Positions 36,825 through 46,724 of a stretch of DNA of 64,000 nucleotides are shown here, piece after piece (within the stretch, counting starts at the first letter, position 1; each line of letters begins with the position of its first letter). Below the pieces are notes generated by a model. The model did no database searches and was not told the origin of the DNA. It saw nothing but the letters and a program-made list of their open reading frames with translations. The position numbers were made by a program, and so were the translations under genes. The stretch covers positions 4,056 through 68,055 of the forward strand of contig JBBQCS010000006.1 in assembly GCA_038318895.1 (NCBI GenBank), read 5' to 3'. The stretch is from UBA11222 sp030652895. GTDB lineage: Bacteria > Pseudomonadota > Alphaproteobacteria > UBA11222.

Positions 36825-38027
36825 CTAACGCTGCTCAATTAGCTCACTTGCATACGCCCGCCCTGCCGCATCCGCGCCCAGAATGTCTTCCAGGCTATGC
36901 AGACGCGACCATTGCCCCAGCGCCCCATTGTCCCCTGCTTCCAGAGTTTGCTCAACTATCCGGGCGATATCCAGAAACCCGATCTTACCACCTAAAAACG
37001 CAGCAACCGCTATTTCGTTTGCAGCGCTGAGAACTGTTGGCGCGCCGCCCCCCAACGCCAAAGCCTGCTTCGCCAACGCTAGTGCAGGAAAACGGCTAAA
37101 ATCAGGCGCTTCAAAAGTTAATTGAGCTATTTGCACCAGATCCAGGCGCGGCACAGGCGCATGAATGCGATCCGGCCAGCCCAGCGCATACGCTATCGGA
37201 GTGCGCATGTCCGGCGACGCCATTTGCGCCAACACCGATCCATCCACGTAGGAAACCATACTGTGAATCACCGATTGCGGATGAATGACGACCTCTATCT
37301 GATCTTTGTCGACTGGAAAAAGATGATATGCTTCAATCATCTCCAGTCCTTTATTCATGTAGGTTGCGCAGTCGACAGAAATTTTTGCGCCCATCTGCCA
37401 GTTGGGATGCGCTATGGCCTGAGCCGGGGTCGCCGCTTGCATATGGGCCATCGTCGCCGTGCGAAACGGGCCGCCCGACGCGGTCAGGGTGATTTTCTCA
37501 ATCCCTTCCGGGCGCTTGCTATCAAACACCTGAAATATTGCGTTATGTTCAGAATCGACAGGCAGCAAGGTCGTACCCCGGCGCCGCACCAACTCCATCA
37601 TATGGTCGCCCGCGCAGACCAGACACTCTTTGTTGGCGATGGCAACCGTCGTGCCTTGCGCAACTGCCGCCAGTGTCGGGGCAAGTCCCGCAGCGCCGAC
37701 AATTGCAGCCATAATCCAGTCTGCAGGACGTGTGGCGGCGTCTGTGATGGCCTGTTGGCCTGCCGCGACCTCAATTCCTGTTCCCAACAGCCCATCGCGC
37801 AGCGCCTGATATTTACCGGCATCGCCAATAACTGCAAGGCGCGGCTTAACCCTCAGAGCCGCCCTGATCAGTTCCTCTACATTGCTGTTGGCGGTGAGCG
37901 CCTCAACCATATAGCGCCCGGGCGCGCGGGCGATCAAATCAACAGTGTTAAGCCCAACCGAACCCGTAGCGCCCAAAATCGTTACTCTTTTGGGCGAGGG
38001 AACGGGGTATGGGGCCGTTTGGCTCAT
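36825..38027 (-). CDS. dxr: 1-deoxy-D-xylulose 5-phosphate reductoisomerase
   Basis: Second step of the MEP isoprenoid pathway: converts DXP with NADPH to 2-C-methylerythritol 4-phosphate. 400 residues: NADPH loop RVTILGATGSVGLNTVDLIA, the metal site VDSEHNAIFQVF, and SGGPFRTATMAHMQAATPAQ and HPNWQMGAKISVDCATYMNK. Its ATG overlaps the cdsA stop by four bases. dxs of the same pathway is also in this window, in another operon. Confidence 0.96.
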   Translation of the reverse strand: MSQTAPYPVPSPKRVTILGATGSVGLNTVDLIARAPGRYMVEALTANSNVEELIRAALRVKPRLAVIGDAGKYQALRDGLLGTGIEVAAGQQAITDAATRPADWIMAAIVGAAGLAPTLAAVAQGTTVAIANKECLVCAGDHMMELVRRRGTTLLPVDSEHNAIFQVFDSKRPEGIEKITLTASGGPFRTATMAHMQAATPAQAIAHPNWQMGAKISVDCATYMNKGLEMIEAYHLFPVDKDQIEVVIHPQSVIHSMVSYVDGSVLAQMASPDMRTPIAYALGWPDRIHAPVPRLDLVQIAQLTFEAPDFSRFPALALAKQALALGGGAPTVLSAANEIAVAAFLGGKIGFLDIARIVEQTLEAGDNGALGQWSRLHSLEDILGADAAGRAYASELIEQR

Positions 38028-38914
38028 ATTGAACCCAATCCTATAACAATGGGAACCATTGCGGGCGCCGCAAAAAGCAACCCATCAAGACGATCCAGAA
38101 TACCACCATGGCCTGGGATTAAATTGCTCATATCCTTGACGCCAAAATGCCGTTTTACATATGATTCGGCTATGTCCCCTGCCTGCGACCAGGCGCCCAG
38201 GAGCGCACTCACCACCGCCAGCAGCAGGACCGGCCGAAAACCACTCACACTTGCCACTGCGCCGCCGACTATGGCAGCGCTAGTCATCCCGCCTATCAGG
38301 CCCGCCCAGGTCTTGTTCGGACTCACGCGCGGCGCCAGCTTTGGCCCGCCAATCGCGCGCCCGGCAAAATACGCGCCAATATCCATCGCCCAAATAACCA
38401 ATAGCAGCCAAAGGATTAAAGTAAGACCAACATTCTCTTGCTCACGCAACCAGACCAAGCTCGCCGGGCCAAGTGAAATATAGGGAACCCCCAACAGGCG
38501 CCAACGCAGTTGCTCGCCGCGAACCCAGCCCATAAATCCTATCAGGCTCATCCCCGCAAGGATAGTCACGCAAACAAGACTAATTTGCAAAACGCCGCTT
38601 GTTTCGCCGGACCGAACCATCAACTGCGCCGCGGTGAGGCCCGAAACAGCCAGAATACACCCTTCAATATACCAGTTCGGCGCGCAGGTCAGCCGGGCCC
38701 ACTCACAAGCCATCAAGATAATCGCTACTGCTATCATCAACAGGAATGGCAGATCACCGAGCCACACCGCCCCAAGAACGATAGGGGCCAAAACCAGCGC
38801 CGACAGAGCGCGTATTTTGAGATCGCTGGGAAAACCTGGCCGTTTGACTTCCACCGTACTATCAGCTTTCGCCGGTCGCGCCAAAGCGGCGCTCGCGCCG
38901 GTTGAAAAGCTCAA
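38024..38914 (-). CDS. cdsA: Phosphatidate cytidylyltransferase
   Basis: Makes CDP-diacylglycerol for phospholipid synthesis in the inner membrane. 296 residues with about eight hydrophobic segments and the CDS signature SNLIPGHGGILDRLDGLLFA, plus RVSPNKTWAGLIGG. The start is uncertain. A TTG at 38914 gives a 53-base overlap with uppS; a TTG at 38884 or a GTG at 38854, just after the uppS stop, would remove most or all of the overlap without losing conserved sequence. Confidence 0.9.
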   Translation of the reverse strand: MSFSTGASAALARPAKADSTVEVKRPGFPSDLKIRALSALVLAPIVLGAVWLGDLPFLLMIAVAIILMACEWARLTCAPNWYIEGCILAVSGLTAAQLMVRSGETSGVLQISLVCVTILAGMSLIGFMGWVRGEQLRWRLLGVPYISLGPASLVWLREQENVGLTLILWLLLVIWAMDIGAYFAGRAIGGPKLAPRVSPNKTWAGLIGGMTSAAIVGGAVASVSGFRPVLLLAVVSALLGAWSQAGDIAESYVKRHFGVKDMSNLIPGHGGILDRLDGLLFAAPAMVPIVIGLGSI

Positions 38915-39608
38915 TGGCCTGTTCTAGCGACTGCCTGGAAAAATCCGGCCACAACGTATCGAGAAAAATCAATTCTGAATAGGCCGCCTGCCAGAGCATG
39001 AAATTGCTCAGCCTTTGCTCGCCGCTGGTCCGGATGATTAAATCGGGATCCGGCAGGCCCGTCGTCATTAAATGTGCAGCGAAGGACTCGGGAGTAATCT
39101 GGTCCGGTTGCATATGGCCAGCCGCCACCTCTCGCGCCAGACGTTGCGCTGCCGCGACAATGTCATGCTGTCCCCCGTAATTTACTGCAATGGTAAAAAT
39201 CAACCGGTCATTTTGCCGGGTCTGCATTTCCGCATTTTCGATCAGGGAAACCAGATCGGGTGCAAGCGCAGAGCGTTCGCCGATAAACCCGATACGCACA
39301 CGCTGCCGGTTCAGCTCGTTCACCTCACGCTGCAAATAGCTGCGCAGCAGCCACATCAGATCATCAACCTCGTCGGCGGGACGCTTCCAGTTTTCCGAGG
39401 AGAAGGCGAACAGGGTGAGATAGGGTACGCCCAACTCCCCGCAGGCGGTAACAGTACGGCGCACCGCCTCGGCCCCTTCACGATGGCCTAACGCGCGCGG
39501 TAAATAGCGGCTCTTCGCCCAACGCCCATTACCATCCATAATAATGGCAATATGCTGCGGCAAGACTGCCGCCGCCGCATCCACTGTATGGCCGAGCCCT
39601 TGGGTCAA
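38862..39608 (-). CDS. uppS: Undecaprenyl diphosphate synthase
   Basis: Cis-prenyltransferase that builds the C55 lipid carrier for peptidoglycan and O-antigen from farnesyl diphosphate and IPP. 248 residues: HIAIIMDGNGRWAKSRYLPR with the catalytic Asp, LTLFAFSSENWKRP, NYGGQHDI and the IPP site DLIIRTSGEQRLSNFMLWQA. The start is a TTG whose last bases overlap the frr stop; a GTG at 39584 is an alternative. Confidence 0.95.
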   Translation of the reverse strand: MTQGLGHTVDAAAAVLPQHIAIIMDGNGRWAKSRYLPRALGHREGAEAVRRTVTACGELGVPYLTLFAFSSENWKRPADEVDDLMWLLRSYLQREVNELNRQRVRIGFIGERSALAPDLVSLIENAEMQTRQNDRLIFTIAVNYGGQHDIVAAAQRLAREVAAGHMQPDQITPESFAAHLMTTGLPDPDLIIRTSGEQRLSNFMLWQAAYSELIFLDTLWPDFSRQSLEQAIELFNRRERRFGATGES

Positions 39609-40174
39609 ACCTGCATAATCTCTTGTTCCTTGACAGCCAGCGCCTGATCGATCTGCTTGATTACTGCGTCTGTCATTTCCTGAACTTCATCGGCCCATAT
39701 TTTATGGTCATCTTCACCAATATGACCATCTTTTTCCATACGCTTGAGATCATCCAAGCCATGGCGGCGCACATGGCGCGCGGCGATGCGCGCCTCCTCG
39801 GCATATTTGCCCGCCACCTTGGACAACTCCGTACGACGCTCCGCGTTCAGGGCCGGAATCGGGATCCGGATCAAGGTACCGTCGACCTGCGGATTAAGCC
39901 CAAGACCGGATTTCTGGATCGCCTTGTCCACGGCGGCAACCGTGCTTTTGTCCCATACCTGAATGCTGATCATACGCGCGTCGGGTACACTTACGGTCGC
40001 CAGCTGGTTGATCGGCATTTTTGATCCCCCATAGACTTCGACTACGATCGGATCCAGCAAACCCGCGCTGGCCCGCCCGGTGCGCAGCCCCGCCAGTTCC
40101 GTCTTGAAAGCGTTGAACGCCCCGTCCATTCGGCGTTGCAGATCGTCAATATCAAACTCTTCCGCCTCAGCCAT
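39605..40174 (-). CDS. frr: Ribosome recycling factor
   Basis: Splits post-termination ribosomes together with EF-G. 189 residues with the family sequence LRTGRASAGLLDPIVVEVYG, KMPINQLATVSVPDARMISI and KVAGKYAEEARIAARHVRRH. Start ATG at 40174 with AGGTGAG directly upstream. Four bases separate it from pyrH, a standard pairing. Confidence 0.97.
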   Translation of the reverse strand: MAEAEEFDIDDLQRRMDGAFNAFKTELAGLRTGRASAGLLDPIVVEVYGGSKMPINQLATVSVPDARMISIQVWDKSTVAAVDKAIQKSGLGLNPQVDGTLIRIPIPALNAERRTELSKVAGKYAEEARIAARHVRRHGLDDLKRMEKDGHIGEDDHKIWADEVQEMTDAVIKQIDQALAVKEQEIMQV

Positions 40175-40178
40175 AATC

Positions 40179-40925
40179 TCACCTGTCAATCAGAGTATAA
40201 GTACCACCGCCCGACAGAACCGTGGCAAGCATTCCCGTGTCCTGATTACTGTATACCAGGATCGGAATATTGTTTTCCCTGCACAGACTGACCGCGGTGG
40301 CGTCCATGACGCGCAAATCCCGCGCCAGCACGTCGGTAAAACTTAAGCGGTCATGGCGGACAGCGTTGGCGTCTTTTTTGGGATCGGCGGAATAAACCCC
40401 ATCCACCTGGGTGCCTTTCAGCAATACGTCACAATTCATTTCCGCGGCCCGCAGGGCCGCCGCAGTATCGGTCGTAAAGTACGGATTGCCGGTTCCCGCC
40501 GCAAACACCACCACGCGCCCGGCCTGTAAGTGCCGCATCGCATCGCGCCGGGAAAAAGGTTCGCACACGGACTGCATCGGAATTGCGGACATTGCCCGCG
40601 CCTCTACACCGTTACGCTCCAGACCGTCCTGCAAGGCAAGCGCATTGATCACGGTCGCCAGCATGCCCATATGATCAGCGGTGGTGCGGTCCATCCCGCT
40701 GGCGGCATCCGACATGCCGCGGAAAATATTTCCGCCCCCTACGACCAGGGCGACTTCGGCCCCCAGCGCAATAACGTTGCGTACTTCCTGGGCGACACGG
40801 TCGATGGCCACGCTATCATGCCCGAAGGCGCGATCCCCCATCAGCGCTTCGCCGGAAACTTTCAACAGCACCCGTCGCCAACGCAGGGCTTGGGTTGAAG
40901 GCTTGGATGGTTTGTCAGAGGGCAT
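40179..40925 (-). CDS. pyrH: UMP kinase
   Basis: Phosphorylates UMP to UDP; hexameric amino-acid-kinase-fold enzyme controlled by UTP and GTP. 248 residues: RVLLKVSGEALMGD, VALVVGGGNIFRGM, MGMLATVINALALQDGLE, GTGNPYFTTDTAAALRA and the uracil-site segment KGTQVDGVYSADPKKDA. Start ATG at 40925; an in-frame TTG five codons earlier is less likely. Confidence 0.96.
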   Translation of the reverse strand: MPSDKPSKPSTQALRWRRVLLKVSGEALMGDRAFGHDSVAIDRVAQEVRNVIALGAEVALVVGGGNIFRGMSDAASGMDRTTADHMGMLATVINALALQDGLERNGVEARAMSAIPMQSVCEPFSRRDAMRHLQAGRVVVFAAGTGNPYFTTDTAAALRAAEMNCDVLLKGTQVDGVYSADPKKDANAVRHDRLSFTDVLARDLRVMDATAVSLCRENNIPILVYSNQDTGMLATVLSGGGTYTLIDR

Positions 40926-41036
40926 GGGTTTACACTGCAACTCTAAGGGCGATTTTGGTGGAAGGCATATAACCTTCCACCGCTTCTATCATAAACCCCT
41001 TACCCATTAGGTAAAGCAGCGCTTTCCCACAATCGC

Positions 41037-41963
41037 TTAATTGCCAGCCGCAGCGGCAACCTCGGCGGCGAAGTCGCTTTCTTCCTTGGCAATGCCGTCG
41101 CCCAGTAAAAAGCGCACGAAACCTGTCACTTTTACCGGTGCGCCAATGTCCTTGGCGGCCGCGTCAATGGCTTTTTGCACGGTTATATCCGGGTCCATCA
41201 CCCAGGCCTGGGAAAGCAAAACAACCTCTTCGTAGAATTTACGGATCCGGCCTTCGATCATCTTTTCGATGATATTGTCGGGTTTGCCTGATTCGCGGGC
41301 CTGCTCGATCAGCACCGCGCGTTCACGCTCCACCACTTCGGGATCAAGCGATTCCGGGGCCAGCGCCAGGGGCGCCGCCGCGGCAATGTGCATCGCGACA
41401 TGACGGCCCAGATCATTCAGTTTGCCCGCATCGCCGGAAGATTCCAGCGCGACAATAACGCCCATTTTGCCAAGGCCCGGCGCCACCTGATTATGGATGT
41501 ACCCTGCCACAACCCCCTGTCCAACGGACAGGAAGGCCGTACGCCGCACACTCATATTCTCGCCAATCGTGCCGACCATTTCGGAAACATATCCCGCAAC
41601 GTCGCGCTCGCTTCCAGGAAACGGCAACGCCAATAGCGCCGCAAGATCACCCTTTGCTGGTAGCGCCAGCTCGGCGACCGCAGAAACGATGGCCTGAAAC
41701 TTTTCTGATCGCGCAGCAAAATCGGTTTCGGAATTCAGCTCGATAAGCGCAGCTGACTTTTCACCGCTTGCCAGGCCGATCAGCCCTTCCGCTGCGACGC
41801 GTCCCGCTTTCTTGGCGGCTTTCGCCAGACCTTTGGCGCGCAGCCAATCGACAGCCGCCTCCATATCGCCGGCATTTTCCTGCAGGGCTTTCTTGCAGTC
41901 CATCATGCCCGCGCCCGTGGTTTCACGCAGATCCTTAATCAGCGCTGTAGTTATTTCAGCCAT
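41037..41963 (-). CDS. tsf: Elongation factor Ts
   Basis: Nucleotide exchange factor for EF-Tu. 308 residues: N-terminal UBA-like domain with LIKDLRETTGAGMMDCKKAL, the TDFVA-like motif SETDFAARSEKF, and two core subdomains. Co-transcribed with rpsB 15 bases upstream. The 111-base gap to pyrH is larger than others in the block and could hold a further promoter. Confidence 0.97.
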   Translation of the reverse strand: MAEITTALIKDLRETTGAGMMDCKKALQENAGDMEAAVDWLRAKGLAKAAKKAGRVAAEGLIGLASGEKSAALIELNSETDFAARSEKFQAIVSAVAELALPAKGDLAALLALPFPGSERDVAGYVSEMVGTIGENMSVRRTAFLSVGQGVVAGYIHNQVAPGLGKMGVIVALESSGDAGKLNDLGRHVAMHIAAAAPLALAPESLDPEVVERERAVLIEQARESGKPDNIIEKMIEGRIRKFYEEVVLLSQAWVMDPDITVQKAIDAAAKDIGAPVKVTGFVRFLLGDGIAKEESDFAAEVAAAAGN

Positions 41964-41978
41964 TGCAGTTCCTCAAAA

Positions 41979-42773
41979 TTAGCTAGGCGTAGCGTCCGCC
42001 ACCGTGCCGACATCTTCAAGCACCTTCGGACCCGCATCCAGCAACTCGGCCGGCGGCTCAACCATGTCGCCTTCCATGCCCGCGCTGCCTTGTGACAGAC
42101 CATCGAGGCAGGCGCGCGCAACCAGATCGCAATACAGATCAATCGCCCGCGAGGCGTCGTCATTGCCCGGAATGGGGCACGAAATGCCATCGGGGTCACT
42201 ATTGCTATCCAGCACCGCAATTACCGGAATGCCAAGCTTGGCGGCTTCCAGAACCGCAAGCGCTTCCTTGTTGGTGTCGATGATAAAGATCAGGTCGGGA
42301 ATGCCGCCCATATCCTTGATACCACCAAGGGATGCTTCCAGCTTGTCGCGGCTGCGCGTCAGTTGCAGCAACTCCTTCTTGGTCAGGCCCATTGTGCCTT
42401 CCGACAATTTCTCATCCAGCGACTTCAGCTTCTTGATCGAATTGGAAATTGTTTTCCAATTGGTCAAAGTACCGCCCAGCCAGCGTTCATTGATATAATA
42501 TTGCGCACAACGCTTGGCCGCATCGGACAACGGCTTTGCGGCCTGACGCTTGGTGCCGACAAACAGCACACGTCCGCCGCCCGCGACCACATCGCGCACG
42601 GTTTCCAGCGCGCGGTACAGCAACGGCACGGTCTGGGTGAGGTCAATCACATGAATATTGTTACGCGCCCCGAACAGAAACGGAGCCATTTTCGGGTTCC
42701 AGCGGTGGGTCTGGTGGCCGAAATGTACGCCTGCTTCAAGAAGCTGGCGCATGCTGAAATCTGGCAATGCCAT
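41979..42773 (-). CDS. rpsB: 30S ribosomal protein S2
   Basis: S2 of the small subunit, 264 residues. Motifs LLEAGVHFGHQTHRWNPKMA, IHVIDLTQTVPLL, FVGTKRQA, YINERWLGGTLTNWKTI and IPVIAVLDSNSDPDGISCPI. The C-terminal acidic/Gly extension is somewhat longer than in E. coli. It starts the block and has a good promoter 160 bases upstream; the leader may carry S2 autoregulation, which I could not identify by sequence. Confidence 0.97.
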   Translation of the reverse strand: MALPDFSMRQLLEAGVHFGHQTHRWNPKMAPFLFGARNNIHVIDLTQTVPLLYRALETVRDVVAGGGRVLFVGTKRQAAKPLSDAAKRCAQYYINERWLGGTLTNWKTISNSIKKLKSLDEKLSEGTMGLTKKELLQLTRSRDKLEASLGGIKDMGGIPDLIFIIDTNKEALAVLEAAKLGIPVIAVLDSNSDPDGISCPIPGNDDASRAIDLYCDLVARACLDGLSQGSAGMEGDMVEPPAELLDAGPKVLEDVGTVADATPS

Positions 42774-42933
42774 TTACTTTTTCCTTTTACCGGTTATGCC
42801 GCCGCAGGAGTTGGTCCCATTACAGGACACCGGTTCGACGCGCCGGAATGCCAATCAGGGGCTGTTCCCTTTGATCTTCCTAGGAAATTCAAGAGTACCG
42901 GACGCCGCAACCTGCGTGAGGTTTAAAGCGGGC

Positions 42934-42962
42934 TATATAGGGCGAATCTGCTGACAAGGCAA
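42934..42962 (-). promoter_or_regulatory. sigma-70 promoter of rpsB
   Basis: Minus strand TTGCCT (42957-42962), a 17-base spacer and TATATA (42934-42939). The surrounding 13-mer CTTGCCTTGTCAG is also found at the -35 of mtnP. Confidence 0.6.
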
Positions 42963-42978
42963 GCAGTTTAGCGGATAA

Positions 42979-45900
42979 TCAGCATTCCTGCACGTCAAGG
43001 ACTCCGTGTATGGCGGCCAGGGCGCCGCGCACTCTGGGGCCCACGGCGTAGTTGCCCGGGAGGCGCATTTCGACTTCCTTACGCTGTTCCTGGCCCAGCA
43101 AGACCAGATGCACATAGCCTTTGCCCTGCCCCGCCGACTTCAGGCGGTCCTGCAGACCGGCCAATGGTTGGGTGCCGTTCACAAACACCCGCAAGCCGCC
43201 AATCGATGTTTCGGCGAGTTTTTCAACGCCTTGCAGGGATTGGGCGGTCAGCCGGGGGCGGTCGCGGTCCAGTTTGCCGGTAACGTTCATGACCACCAGA
43301 TTGCCGGGCTCCAGCAGTTCGCGGTGGGCGTTGAGCAGTTCACTGAACAGAGTTACTTCATATTCGCCGGATTGGTCGCTAAGGGTGAGGAAGACGAACG
43401 GATTACCGCGCTGAGAGCGTTGCTCGCGCTTGGCGACAATGGTGCCCGCCAGTTTGGCGGGGCGTTCGGCTTCGTCCAGCCGCTCAAAAAATTCCGCATA
43501 GGGCGTCACGTTGGCGCGCATCAGCACGCTGCTGTAGTCGTCCAGCGGGTGCGCCGACAGGTAGAAACCCAGCGCGTCAAATTCCGCCTTCAGCTTCTCG
43601 ATGGGCGGCCATCCATCCGTAAGCGGAAGTTTCAGTTCGCGGCGTTGCTGTACGCCATCCGTTGCGAACAAATCGGTCTGACTGCTGCTGCGCGCTGCCG
43701 CTGCCGCGTTACACAATGCCAGAACCGCGTCCGCGCCCGCCAGAAGCTGCGCGCGGTTGGGGTTCAACACGTCAAACGCACCCGCGCGCACCAGAAATTC
43801 AAAACTGCGCTTGTTCAGCAAGCGCGGATCAACGCGGTGAATAAAATCTTCTATATCCGTGAACGGACCATTGGCTTCGCGTTCCGCCACAATACTGCGC
43901 ATCGCCTGCGCGCCCACATTGCGCACCGCCCCAAGGGCGTAATAGATCGCGCCGTCGGCAGTGCAGAAGTCGGCGTCGGACCGGTTAATGTCCGGCGCGT
44001 TGACGGCGATGCCCAGGCGCGCCGCCTCCTGGCGGAAGATATTCAGCTTATCCGTATTGCCCTGATCCAGCATCATCGAGGCGGCCAGAAACTCCACGGG
44101 ATGATTGGCCTTCAGATAGGCCGTCTGATAGGCAATCATCGCATAGGGGGCCGAGTGACATTTGTTAAAGCCATAGCCCGCGAATTTGTTGACCAGTTCA
44201 AAAATATTTTTGGCTATAACCGCATCGACGCCGCGCTCAATGGCCCCGTCGATGAAACGGGCGCGCTGGGCGTCCATTTCCGACTGGATCTTTTTACCCA
44301 TGGCGCGGCGCAGCAGATCGGCTTCGCCCAGGCTATAGCCCGACAGCACCTGGGCGATCTGCATCACCTGTTCCTGATAGACGATCACGCCGTAGGTTTC
44401 AGACAGGATCGGTTCCAGCAGCGGGTGCGGATAGACGACTTCTTCCTGGCCGTTTTTGCAGGCGATATATTTGGGAATATCGTCCATCGGGCCGGGGCGG
44501 TATAACGCCACCATGGCGATAATGTCTTCAAAACGGTCGGGGCGCAGGCTGCGAATGGCGTCTCGCATGCCGCTGCCTTCCAACTGGAACAAGCCGATGG
44601 TTTGCGCATCGCGCAGCATCTCAAAACTCGGCACATCATCCAGCGGGATTTTGTGAATATCGAGATTGACGCCCTTGCGCGCCAGCATCTCGACGGTCTT
44701 GGCAATAACCGTAAGCGTCTTCAGCCCGAGAAAATCGAACTTTACCAGCCCGGCCGGCTCCACCCATTTCATGTTGAACTGGGTCACCGGCATTTCACCG
44801 CGCGGTTCGCGATAGAGCGGCACCAGTTCGTGCAGGGGCCGGTCGCCGATCACCACACCTGCCGCATGCACTGAGGCATGACGGTACAGCCCTTCGATGC
44901 GCATGGCGGTGTCCAGCAACCGCTCCACCATGGGGTCGTTTGCCTGTTCTTCCTTCAGGCGCGGTTCGGCCTTGATGGCTTCGGCAAGCGTCACCGGATT
45001 GGCCGGATTGTTCGGCACCATCTTGCAGATGCGGTCCACCTGGCCGTAGGGCATTTGCAGGACGCGGCCCACATCGCGAAGTGCTGCGCGCGCCTGTAAT
45101 TTACCGATGGCGATAATCTGCGCGACACGGTCATCGCCGTATTTTTCACGCACATAGCGGATCACTTCATCGCGCCGCTCCTGACAGAAATCGATGTCGA
45201 AATCCGGCATCGAAACACGTTCCGGATTGAGGAAACGTTCGAACAGCAGGCCAAAGCGCAATGGATCAAGATCGGTAATGGTCAGTGACCACGCCACGCA
45301 CGACCCCGCCCCCGAACCGCGCCCCGGCCCCACCGGAATGCCCTGCCCCTTGGCCCATTTGATAAAATCCGCAACGATCAGAAAATACCCGGCAAAGCCC
45401 ATCTTGATGATGACATCAAGTTCAAATTCCAGCCGCGCGCGATAGTCGGCTTCATCCGCAAACCTGCCCTCGTTCGCCAACCGGTTGTCGAGCCCCAGTG
45501 CGGCCTGACGGCGTAATTCGGCGGCTTCTTCTTCTGGCGCGCCAAAGCTTGGCAGTATGGGCGCGCGGGTGCGCGGGCGGTACGCACAGCGCCGCGCGAT
45601 CTCGACCGTATTTTCGATCGCCTCCGGCAAATCCGCAAACAGCGCCGCCATCTCCGCCGGGCTTTTCATATAATGTTCCGGCGTCAGCTTGCGGCGATCA
45701 TCCTGGGAAACATACGCCCCCGCAGAAATGCAGATCAGCGCGTCGTGAGCCTCATACATATCGCGATACGGAAAGTACACTTCGTTGGTCGCCACCAGCG
45801 GCAGCGCCTGATCATAGGCGAAGGTGATAAAGTCTTCTTCCGTCGCCGCCTCATCCGCCATGCCGTGGCGTTGCAGCTCGACATACAGGCGCTGCGGATA

Positions 45901-46452
45901 TATTGCCGCCATTTCGCCCAGCATAGCTGCGGCCGCGTCGCGCCGCCCCTGGCGCAGCAGACGCCCAAGCGGCCCTAATGCACCACCGGTCAGGCAGATC
46001 AGGCCGTCACTATGCGCCGCAAGCTGTGCCAGTGTCACATGGGGCTCTGCCTCACACTCCAGATAGGCGCTACTGGAGAGCAACATCAGATTGGCGTAGC
46101 CCGCTTCGTTCTGCGCCAGCAATACGATAGGCGCGATCCGGTCGCGCAATGCAGGGCCGCGCACCGCGTCCGCCGCGCCATTTTCCGGCTGATCAAAACA
46201 TAGCTGTAATGCGCAGCCAATGACCGGCTGAACGCCCTCGCCCGCCAGCGTTTCGGAAAATTCCAGCGCCCCGAACAGATTGCCGCTATCCGTAATGGCA
46301 ACCGCCGGCATATCATGGGCGCGGCACAGCGCGGGCATCTGCTTGATTTTCACCGCCCCTTCCAACAGTGAATAAGCCGAATGCACCCGCAGATGCACGA
46401 AGCCACCCATAGGGGAACTCTGTTTATGTTTCGCGGCGCGTGATTCTGACAT
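42979..46452 (-). CDS. dnaE: DNA polymerase III alpha subunit
   Basis: Replicative polymerase catalytic subunit, 1157 residues, the usual DnaE1 size. Order: PHP domain from about 15 (VHLRVHSAYSLLEGAVKIKQ), polymerase core with PMDDIPKYIACKNGQ-type and PDFDIDFCQERRDEVI (catalytic Asp pair), GYGFNKCHSAPYAMIAYQTA, HhH region, and a C-terminal OB-fold (about 1000 onward, LAGTIVAKREQRSQRGNPF). No intein or frameshift seen. AAGG lies six bases before the ATG. The 272 bases upstream, up to the divergent mch, hold no supported gene. Confidence 0.97.
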   Translation of the reverse strand: MSESRAAKHKQSSPMGGFVHLRVHSAYSLLEGAVKIKQMPALCRAHDMPAVAITDSGNLFGALEFSETLAGEGVQPVIGCALQLCFDQPENGAADAVRGPALRDRIAPIVLLAQNEAGYANLMLLSSSAYLECEAEPHVTLAQLAAHSDGLICLTGGALGPLGRLLRQGRRDAAAAMLGEMAAIYPQRLYVELQRHGMADEAATEEDFITFAYDQALPLVATNEVYFPYRDMYEAHDALICISAGAYVSQDDRRKLTPEHYMKSPAEMAALFADLPEAIENTVEIARRCAYRPRTRAPILPSFGAPEEEAAELRRQAALGLDNRLANEGRFADEADYRARLEFELDVIIKMGFAGYFLIVADFIKWAKGQGIPVGPGRGSGAGSCVAWSLTITDLDPLRFGLLFERFLNPERVSMPDFDIDFCQERRDEVIRYVREKYGDDRVAQIIAIGKLQARAALRDVGRVLQMPYGQVDRICKMVPNNPANPVTLAEAIKAEPRLKEEQANDPMVERLLDTAMRIEGLYRHASVHAAGVVIGDRPLHELVPLYREPRGEMPVTQFNMKWVEPAGLVKFDFLGLKTLTVIAKTVEMLARKGVNLDIHKIPLDDVPSFEMLRDAQTIGLFQLEGSGMRDAIRSLRPDRFEDIIAMVALYRPGPMDDIPKYIACKNGQEEVVYPHPLLEPILSETYGVIVYQEQVMQIAQVLSGYSLGEADLLRRAMGKKIQSEMDAQRARFIDGAIERGVDAVIAKNIFELVNKFAGYGFNKCHSAPYAMIAYQTAYLKANHPVEFLAASMMLDQGNTDKLNIFRQEAARLGIAVNAPDINRSDADFCTADGAIYYALGAVRNVGAQAMRSIVAEREANGPFTDIEDFIHRVDPRLLNKRSFEFLVRAGAFDVLNPNRAQLLAGADAVLALCNAAAAARSSSQTDLFATDGVQQRRELKLPLTDGWPPIEKLKAEFDALGFYLSAHPLDDYSSVLMRANVTPYAEFFERLDEAERPAKLAGTIVAKREQRSQRGNPFVFLTLSDQSGEYEVTLFSELLNAHRELLEPGNLVVMNVTGKLDRDRPRLTAQSLQGVEKLAETSIGGLRVFVNGTQPLAGLQDRLKSAGQGKGYVHLVLLGQEQRKEVEMRLPGNYAVGPRVRGALAAIHGVLDVQEC

Positions 46453-46724
46453 GCCTCACCTTAACCGGTTCACGCGGGCCTGTCAGGCTGGCATCATCCA
46501 TCTATACAAAAATATTCCGTCGTTGATCAGCGGCGCGAAGTTGGCATGGTTTCACCACAGATGGAGACGGGCGCGGGCATATTGGAGCAGGTATAGCCGC
46601 CACTAAGCTGTCCATGCCACGGGTCGCTTGCCTTTTTGTCCAGTGCGCGCAGGAAGCTTTCTCCTTCCCGCCCCGCCCCGCATCGTCTAAAACCCTTGTC
46701 AGATAACAAACAGGGAAACACATC

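Noticed and set aside
37122..38483. Open frame of 453 codons on the plus strand
   Set aside because: Antisense to dxr and cdsA, both clear genes; low-quality protein composition.
43006..44505. Open frame of 499 codons on the plus strand
   Set aside because: Lies wholly antisense to dnaE, has no family resemblance and reads like complement sequence rich in His, Arg and Gln.
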